The notes under the pieces: model-generated
Told to the model about the DNA's origin: nothing
Seen by the model: only the letters and a program-made list of their open reading frames with translations
Database searches by the model: none
DNA from: Impatiens glandulifera
Taxonomy: Eukaryota; Streptophyta; Magnoliopsida; Ericales; Balsaminaceae
DNA: 64,000 nucleotides
Reading direction: 5' to 3'
NCBI RefSeq assembly: GCF_907164915.1
Contig: NC_061867.1
Location: 27,628,308-27,692,307, forward strand
In this document: positions 56,442 to 64,000 of the stretch, piece after piece
Numbering within the stretch: position 1 is the stretch's first letter
Layout: the number at the start of each line of letters is the position of its first letter
Position numbers and translations under genes: made by a program

Positions 56442-58237
56442 ATGTCTACCATATCCAAAGATACCAGTGCTATAGCCATTCCAACTTTCTCTCGAGAAAA
56501 CTACATTTTTGGAAGAAAAGAGTTCGTGCTCATCTCTCTTCTCTTCATGATGACATGTGGAAAGTTGTCACAGAAGGTCCTATCAAGATTGATAAGGACA
56601 AGGCTGACTGGACCGCTGATGAAAAGAGGCATAACAACCTCAACAACATGGCTCTTGATGTTTTGTACAGATCTCTCGATGATAGTATGTTCAACTACAT
56701 TATCGAATGCGATACTGCCAAAGAGGTCTGGGACAGACTCACTCAACTGTGCGAGGGAAACGAGCAAACCAAGGAAAACAAGATCATGGTTGCCACTCAA
56801 CAGTTCGACAGCTTCAATATGCGCCCTGGTGAAACAATGAACGATTTCGACACCAGATTCAGCAAGATCGTCTCCTCTCTGTCTATCCTAGGCAAAACCT
56901 ATAGCAACCGGGAGCTTGCTATCAAGGTCATGCGTGCTCTTCCAAGAGAATGGGACATAAAGACTATGGGGATGAGAGAATCCAAAGATCTTAACAAGAT
57001 CTCTCTCTTTGATCTTTTTGCTGACCTCAAGGCCTATGAGTTTGAGCTGAACTGTAGGATGGAAGAAGATCAACCCACGTCCGTTATCATTGCCAAGGCG
57101 CTGGTGACTGCTGAAGAGCCACCAACCGCTCCGGACGTGAAGATGGCAGCTCAGCAGCTGAGAAGCGATGCCATGTCTCTCTTTGTGAAGAAGTTTGGCG
57201 ACTTCATGAAGAAGAGCAACTCTAACTCAAACTCTTCAAATTCTAATGATAATAAAAAATCCAAAGCTAATGTTACTTGTTTTAATTGTGGTATTAAAGG
57301 TCATTATGCATCGGAATGCCGGAAGCCAAAGCGTGAAGATGCCAAGGATGATGGAAAAGAGCTGAAGGCTCTTATGGCAGGTGACGGGAAGAATAGAGGA
57401 AGCAGCCGTGGCTCTTACTTTTCATCTAGTGAAAGTGATGAAGAAGAGGTGGTTTGCTTCATGGCAAGAGAAGATGAAGAAGGAACTTAGGAGACTAAGG
57501 TATTTGATTTCTCTTCCGAAAGGTTTTCAAGGGAACAACTGGTAGCTACACTAGATGACATGGTCATTGAGTATAGAAAGCTAGCAGAATCCCTAAATGA
57601 AACTAAATCTTCATCAGATATAATTAAACCAAATATGTCTAAAGTTGAAGAGTCAAATGTTTTTGAAAAGAAGATTGAAGAGATCTCATCTGAGAATGAG
57701 ATGTTCAAAGAACAGATTCAAACTCTTTCATCTGAAAACAAAAGGTTAAACTATGTTGTCAGTGCATGGACAAGGTCTGGAGATGCTGTTAAATATCAGA
57801 TCAGCATGTTGAAACCGGCTGGATCTAGATCCGGATTGGGATTCGATAGCAATGATCCTAACTAGTCATGCAAAAAGTCAAAATCATATGACAAACTTAA
57901 GCCAATAAGTTTTGTCAAAGGAAGTGTGACTGACATTGAATCTAATCCCATTCATGAAGAAGTGGCTTTCAAAAATGAAATAGTCTATGTTCCGCCTACT
58001 GTTAGCTGGCTTAAGAATAAGCTAGAAGCAGCTAACATGACTTGCAATCTAAAACCTGACTCTAAGTCAAGGATTTTTAAAAGAAAACCTTCTTCAAAAG
58101 TTAAAGGATCTGTGGCTAGCAGGAAGTCATCTGCTAAGTCAAAATCTTATGCATTAATCACAACACAAAATGGGAAGTCCATCAGAATAACTCAAATATG
58201 GATTCCTAAGGGACTAATTGATCGAGGACCCAATTAA
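56442..58237 (+). pseudogene. gag: Copia-type gag of element 2, broken
   Basis: ATG 56442 opens MSTISKDTSAIAIPTFSREN. The frame is lost about 20 codons later at a T-run (56505-56509, one base short). The main frame 56555-57490 gives the UBN2 domain (WDRLTQLCEGNEQTKENKI, FDTRFSKIVSSLSILGKTYS, KVMRALPREWDIKTMGM). The zinc knuckle CFNCGIKGHYASEC follows at 57272-57313, then an acidic SSSESDEEEVVCF stretch. TAG at 57488 is private. The frame goes on through the coiled coil (SSENEMFKEQIQTLSSENK) to TAG at about 57863, shared with element 1. A basic tail then runs to RGPN-TAA at 58237, a second shared end. No protease follows. Confidence 0.9.
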
Positions 58238-59091
58238 GTATGGGTACCAAAATGTGTAAATAGTTTCTTTTGTAGGTGATGCAAGAGGATTGCAGGAAGG
58301 AAGCTAGAAGAGTACTCCTAAGAGTTCACAGCCTGGAAGATCAACAATGACATCTGCCATTCTAGTAGAAGAAATGTTTCTTTTTATTTGTTAAAAATAT
58401 TTTTGGTCTTTGGATCAAAAAAATTACTTACTACATTTTTACGTCCATATACATACTAAGAGGGAAAATTACTTTGGAAGTAAAGATACTCTCCAGACGA
58501 ATATCCTTAATCGGTCTAACTAGACAAGGGTATCTAAAAGAAACAGTGTGTACTTAGACGTATTTTTGCTCAAAATCCATTCATCTAAGTCTATATGTTA
58601 AGGTATTATACCTACGCAATTAGACGGACATGTCTAATAGACGTTAGACGTTTTTACGTCACGAGCAAGAGGATGCTCACGTCTGATCAACACACGTCTA
58701 ACACGTGGTGTTTATGCGGAATTAGACATACATGTCTAATAGACATTAGACGGATTTTTATAACACGTAATTAGACGTATGCGTCTAATAGACTCATCCG
58801 TCTAATAGACGTGATGTTACATGGATTTGTGGAGTAAGAAAAACGTTTAACTACGTGTCGATTAGATTGATCAAGGACAGCTGTCCCACGATTGAGAGTT
58901 ATTTATTTTTTCCGCTAAAATCATCAAACAGTCATCTCTTATTAACATGAAGACACGTGTCTTTCAAGTTTAGAGAAAATGACTGATATACCCTCATTTT
59001 TAATGATGACTTCTTGAAAAAGGACGTCTAACATTTATTAATGGGCCATACCCCTAGAATAGACGGTTATTCTGTATTTCCCTCTTCCATC
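58238..59091. other. Untranslated region with internal palindrome array (element 2)
   Basis: Words such as ATTAGACGGACATGTCTAATAG, ATTAGACGTATGCGTCTAATAG, CACACGTCTAACACGTGG and TACGTGTCGATTAGATTG lie at 58500-58880, then GAAGACACGTGTCTTTC at 58950 (perfect palindrome GAAGACACGTGTCTTC, with G-box CACGTG, except one extra T). The order matches 17840-18290 in element 1. Confidence 0.85.
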
Positions 59092-59099
59092 TATATAAG
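59092..59099 (+). promoter_or_regulatory. Internal TATA box for the second gene (element 2)
   Basis: TATATAAG in CTATATAAGGACAT, the same word as in element 1, 122 bp before ATG 59221. The leader contains AAGAACCCTAG as in element 1. Confidence 0.72.
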
Positions 59100-59220
59100 G
59101 ACATTACTACATGAATTTGAAAGCTTTCAATCCTTCAAAATTCTTAAGAACCCTAGTCCTCTTTGCATTTCTCTCACTAAATCTCTCTGAAATTTTGTGT
59201 CGGTTCATATTCTTTCGAAA

Positions 59221-62200
59221 ATGGTGAAGAAAATCACTTTGGGTCATTGTACTTTGCAGGTGGACTTTCCATCTGTATACACGTTCGATCAACCAGAGGT
59301 GGTGAAGATGTTCCAAACCTTAGAATATTACGGGCTAAGGAAATATCTAGGCGGACCGTTCATATTCTACGAAAACGAAGTTCGCGAGTTCTTCAAAACG
59401 GCAACTATGGTGGGTGAATCCATTGTAGCAACCGTCAACGGAATGGAGTTCTCTTTCGACGAAGCAGTTTATGCGGAGTTCTTTGAACTTCCTAAGGAGG
59501 GACACTTATTCGACTTGATCATTTCTTCATAAATCATGGAGGAGATGAAGACAACTTTTTCTGTCGACGGATCGATGATCCATGTAAATGGACCCAAGAA
59601 GGCACTTAAATCGCATATCATTCTACTGAACGACGTGGTGGCAAAGGCACTACAAGGGAAATCTGGCTCTTTCCATCTCTATAGTCAAGACCATTTTGAC
59701 TATATGTGTGATATCTCAAAGGGAATCCAGGTAAACTGGGTTCATACCCTTTTCCAGAACTTGTGCTTTTCTATTTGTCAGACGAACAAGGAAAGCATAA
59801 CATATGCTGCTCAATTGAGTCATCTGTTGAAGCATTTGGGGGTTCCTATTGGTGAACCAGTGCAGATCAACTCTCCAAGAGTATTTACTGCTCTTATAGT
59901 GGCTAACACATTGACGAGGTTGAAGAGCAACCTTGAATCTGCATCTGGTGCTTTGAGTTACCAAACCTGTGGAAAGCCTTCTACCCGATCCAAGCCTTTT
60001 GCTTCTGTTCTGTCAACATGGGCAAAGAGAACAAAAACGGTGAACGAATTAGAGGCCAGTTCCTCCAGTTTGAAGAGTCCAAACAAGAAGGACTCTGAAT
60101 CTGTCGATTCAAGGTTGAAGCAAGGTCTAGGCGTACTTGCTGCAACTCCAATGTCCTCATTATCCACTCCCTCAACCTTGTTGAGGAAACCTTCGAGGTC
60201 CTGTGTCTCAAAGGAGAAGAAGACAAAGGCGCCCCGCGTGTCTAAATCTGGAAAGGTAAAATCTTCCAAATCTTTGGTCGCTGTGCCTAAATTTGATGTT
60301 CCCGTAGTGGAACAAGCTGAATCTATATTTTCTTCTTTGAGAGAATCTGCTGTAGGGCCTGCTATTGAGTCAGCCGGTTCAAATGATGAAACTGTTGACA
60401 AGATTGAGTCTCTTGTCGTTCAAATTGATCTCGTAGCCACCGGTGCTATAGAGTCATCTCAACCAGAACAAGGTGTTGTTCTTACCCTTGTGGATGGTGA
60501 ACCCATCATTCCAGTTCCTAAAGATTCATTGGTAGCTAGGAAAGTTGTTCGTATGGAGCTTCCTGCTGAGCTCTGTAAGAAACCACAATCTGCGTTTGAA
60601 CTGATGCGTTCCAGAAGACAGACAGGTGGAATCGTGATCGGTGAACCAAGACCTGCTCCAAAACCCGTAGAGGTTGTTGGAAAATGTAAAGATATTGCAA
60701 TTCAAGCTCCTGAAAAGGTATCGGAGGCAATAGGGATTGTTGACCTCATTTTAGAGCAAGTTAAAGTTCTTACTGCTGAGAAATTGGAAATTTATGAATC
60801 TTGGTCCATAGAGAGACTGTCTTCCAAGTATAACGATTCTTTGTCAAACTCTGCTATAACTAAAGAATGGAAGAAGAGGGTGGCAAACGAAAAGAAATTT
60901 CTGAAATGGGCAAGAACTTTAGAGGTTGCTGAGGCTCTAAAAAGAAGAGAACTAGTGGAAGCTTGCATATTTGGAAAAGCTCTTTTTCGAATTTTTGAAG
61001 CCAGGAAGGCTAACTTCAATCCTGCTGAGAAAGGATCTGAAGTGGAAATAAAGGTTTTGAAAAAGCTGAACAATATCCTGGACAGTTACGTTTATGTTGC
61101 TTCTCGATACATTCATGGCGTCGATTGCTCTGGCGTAGAACCTCTCAATGATGATGAAGCTATGGATATTCCAGATGCTGAGAATGATGTTGATGAGCTA
61201 GATGCTGCTCTCCTAATCAAATTCGGGAATCTTTCTTCCGAAGAGAGACACATTCTAGAACCTATTCAATAGTGTCCGAATGAAGAAGAAGAAGTGATTA
61301 TCCAAGATCCTGAACAAGCTCTTAAGATAAACGAAGAAGAAGATAAGATGATAACCCCTGTTGCGAGAACAGAGGTTGTTCAAGAGAAAGTGGTCGAGGT
61401 AACTCAGCTAGAAACTGTCAGAACTGAGGGGGAACCCTCTAAAGAGAAGGTAAATGAAGAAGAAAGTTCCTCATCTGAGGAGGAATAGGATCAACAAGCA
61501 ACTTTTGTTAAGCCCCGTCTATTTCCCGACACCATTGTGGGAAATGTTCACGAAAAATATCAATAATCCTATTCACTACTCTAGAAATCTTCTTGAGATA
61601 TTTTAGAGAGCTGAAGAAGAAATTGTAGAAGAAGAGCGAGATGAAGCTGCTAGAATAGCCGAAATGAATCAACCAGAGCAATCCTTGCAAATTCATACAA
61701 ACTTTGAGCCAATTTAGAGCATGGCAGCAGAGTCTGAAGAAGTTTCATCTCATGAAGAGTCATCTGCCGGAGGAAACAAGGTGTTAAAATCTATGAGGTC
61801 CATGCTCTCATCGATTCAGAAGAACATGTCACAGGCCATGAACTCAAATGAAGAAGAAAGAGAGAGCTTTAACAAGATTTTCAAGGTTCTCACTGAGCTG
61901 GATAACACTTTGAAGAAGAACACATATGAGACTCATATCGCAAATGTAAACTTTTCAAAGTTAGAAAAGCAACTTGTCAATCGTGGAAGGCAAATCAATT
62001 ATTGGATATTGAAAGGCAAATCAATGATGAATGCCACAAGGAAACCTTGGAAAAATTTAGTCTGGTGAAGAATTAGATGGTGGAAATTCAGGGTTGTTTG
62101 AGCAGGAATGATAATGAACGACAAGAGTTTGCTGACTCCATTGCAAGGAAGTTTCAAGCAAAGGAGAATGCAATGGCCAATGCTGAAGGTGCTCAACCTC

Positions 62201-62478
62201 GACCCACTCAAGGCGAGTCAAGTAGAAGAAATGATGGTGTGTCAACCGACACTAGATCCAGGCGAGCCCCAAGCACAGATGTCAATCCTAGGCCAACCAA
62301 GAGAGGTGGAGGTCAAAGTGGTGGTGGCCGGAGTAGGCTATCCAATACTGATCAAGGTGGACGTGTCAGTTATGGTGAACGCGGTGGAAGATCAAGTGCA
62401 GGCAGTCGTGGTGGTCGCGGCTATCCTCCTTATCTAAACATGCTTCCCGGTCAAGAAATGAGTCCAACCGATCCTTGA
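59221..62478 (+). pseudogene. Second gene of element 2: unknown protein with RGG-box tail, nearly open
   Basis: Best copy of the gene. Frames 59221-59532, 59536-61272 (578 codons), 61294-61488, 61721-62068 and 62077-62478 are mostly collinear, broken by TAA at 59530, TAG at 61270 and a few more. N-terminal domain (about residues 1-250): CTLQVDFPSVYTFDQPEVV, FIFYENEVREFFKTATMVG, EAVYAEFFELPKEGH, then LLNDVVAKALQGKSGSFHLY and INWVH-like VNWVHTLFQNLCFSI. A Ser/Lys-rich linker follows, then a helical part (WKKRVANEKKFLKWARTLEV, KKLNNILDSYVYVASRYIHG), an acidic Glu-rich stretch and a coiled coil. The tail is RGG-rich (KRGGGQSGGGRS, YGERGGRSSAGSRGGRGY). RGG boxes often bind RNA. No catalytic motif is seen. 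Function unknown. Confidence 0.82.
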
Positions 62479-62651
62479 GTTAAAAGGGAAGAACAATGAT
62501 CTCTTTTCTTAAACTTTTATCGAACAATGTGTCTTTGATGGTTTTTCGAATATTGGTTTTGGATGTATGATGTAAGTGAACAAGGGTTTTGTTTATTTAT
62601 ATGATGAATGCATATTTTGGTATATATATGCAGGTTTCCAATTTCTTCATC

Positions 62652-62665
62652 AAAAAGGGGGAAAT
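62652..62665 (+). other. Polypurine tract of element 2
   Basis: AAAAAGGGGGAAAT lies directly before the 3' LTR. Confidence 0.88.
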
Positions 62666-64000
62666 TGTTAGGTCAAATTATTTTGACTAAGTGTTGAAAT
62701 AATTTAACCACTGAGATTTTGATAATGAAATGACTTATGAGTTTTGATGCAGGTGTATTGAAACAATATTTCATAAGACTTGGCTCTAATGAGGGTCATT
62801 AGAACGATTTTGGCATTCAATGCATAGAATTAGACGTACATTCTAACTCGTCGGAGTTAGACATGTAGTCTAATGAATGCATAGAATTAGATGTGAGTCT
62901 AATGCATAGAATTAGACGTGAGTCTAATGCATAGAATTAGACGTACAGTCTAACTCATCGGAGTTAGACGTGTAGTCTAATGAATGTAAAGAATTAGACG
63001 TAAGTCTAATAAATACATGGAATTAGACGTAAGTCTAATGTGTTCAAAATTAGACGTACCATCTAACTCACAGGAGTTAGACGTGTAGTCTAATATATTT
63101 ACAATTAGAATGATAGTCTAATTTGTCCGGAATTAGACGTGTGGTCTAATTAGTGAAAGTTAGACGTGCGTATAACTCCTTCAGACAAGTCTGAGGTATA
63201 ACCGGAATTAGACGTGTAGTCTAACTTAGTGAAGTTAGACGTACCGTCTAATGGTTATTGAATAATTAGATGTGTGGTCTAATTAGTGAAAGTTAGATGT
63301 GCGTCTAACTCCTTCAGACAAGTCTAAGGTAGAACCGGAATTAGACGTGTAGTCTAACTCAGTGGAGTTAGATGTACCGTCTAATGGTTATTGAATAATT
63401 AGACGTGTGGTCTAATTAGTGAAAGTTAGACGTGCGTCTAACTCCTTTAGACAAGTCTGAGGTAGAACTGGAATTAGACGTGTAGTTTAACTCAGTGGAG
63501 TTAGACGTACCGTCTAATGGTTATTGGATAATTAGACGTGTGGTCTAATTAGTGAAAGTTAGATGTGCGTCTAACTCCTTCAGACAAGTCTGAGGTAGAA
63601 CCGGAATTAAACGTGTAGTCTAACTCAGTGGAGTTAGACGTACCGTTAATAGTTATTGCAATTAGACGTAAGTCTAATTCTATTAGACCAGGCGGTCTAA
63701 TAGACGTTATTATTTAAAGGAGATGTGTGATTTCATTAGACTGATTTTACAATCCATCTAACTGAAATATGTCTAATGCTTAATTTAAGCAGTATGCTTG
63801 AATCTAGCATTTCACCTACCCACGTGCTATAGTTGTACCCTACTTCTGCTCCACTTTCTAGTGAAGATTAGTACAACAACTATATGCAAACAACCAAGGA
63901 ATGCCACGTAAGAGAATTTTCCTCACATTACTTGTTTTGCAGATACATCCCTGATGGAATATTCGGCGCACTACTAGTGATGTATGACCACGTTCCTTGT
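62666..64000 (+). repeat. 3' LTR of element 2, cut by the window end
   Basis: TGTTAGGTCAAATTATTTTG... matches the 5' LTR up to about position 1,330 of it. It has four ~130-bp composite units (63170-63660). Scattered substitutions, about 4% by eye over 63800-63920, suggest an insertion of moderate age. Confidence 0.92.

Larger units (their letters stand above)
54419..64000 (+). mobile_element. Non-autonomous LTR retrotransposon with gag and a second gene, no pol (element 2)
   Basis: 5' LTR at 54419-56396, interior 56397-62665, 3' LTR from 62666, cut by the window end. Order and content are the same as in element 1: Copia-type gag, palindrome array, internal TATA box, long second gene, purine tract. 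Nucleotide similarity to element 1 is clear in genes and U5 but the LTR arrays use different units, so these are two subfamilies. No protease, integrase, reverse transcriptase or RNase H is present. The left target duplication would be GATAT (54414-54418), to be matched beyond the window. Confidence 0.92.

Overview
This is a window of plant nuclear DNA, probably from a eudicot. It is A+T-rich and made almost entirely of transposable elements nested in or beside one another. Plant origin is shown by LTR retrotransposons of the Copia (UBN2-type gag), Tat-like Ty3/gypsy and chromovirus kinds, hAT, PIF/Harbinger and Helitron DNA elements, L1-type LINE remnants, and pieces of a plant RAF-like kinase gene with introns. 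No intact host gene was found and almost every coding stretch carries stops or frameshifts. From unverified memory, the second gene of the two large elements (below) resembles uncharacterised proteins predicted in Lamiales genomes, so an asterid host is possible.

Layout. 1-4958: a minus-strand LTR element with broken gag, its LTR split by an internally deleted hAT element (2923-4646, TSD ACCACGTC). 5010-14129: A+T-rich dispersed repeats, a probable hAT-like deletion derivative (7062-8275), a small Helitron (9159-10094), a PIF/Harbinger deletion derivative (10383-11319, TSD TAA) and a minus-strand LINE remnant (11491-13419). 14130-23858: a complete non-autonomous LTR retrotransposon (TSD AAAAC) with gag, no pol, and a second large gene. 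24281-26580: a Helitron joined to a repeat that carries an ankyrin fragment. 26661-45442: a degenerate minus-strand Ty3/gypsy element of Tat type with ~2 kb LTRs, its right LTR split by a young 5.57-kb chromovirus (38716-44284, TSD GATTC). 45476-47834: fragments of host-like genes, including exons of a RAF-like kinase. 47967-48835: a hairpin satellite. 49010-52265: the dispersed repeat again, with a Helitron inside and an ankyrin pseudogene beside it. 53250-54320: A+T-rich repeats and a LINE tail. 54419-64000: a second, related non-autonomous LTR element whose 3' LTR runs off the window.

The most interesting system is the pair of elements at 14130-23858 and 54419-64000. Each has a promoter in the LTR driving a Copia-type gag, and a second TATA box inside the element driving a gene of about 1,100 codons that ends in an RGG-rich tail. 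The reverse transcriptase, integrase and protease are missing. Arrays of short palindromes (TTAGAC...GTCTAA around ACGT cores) lie upstream of both promoters, in the LTR and again before the second gene. The minus-strand element at 1-4958 has a related gag and a different array of similar hairpins in its LTR. These elements would need enzymes supplied in trans, and the shared arrays suggest joint control of two transcription units. This last step is inference.
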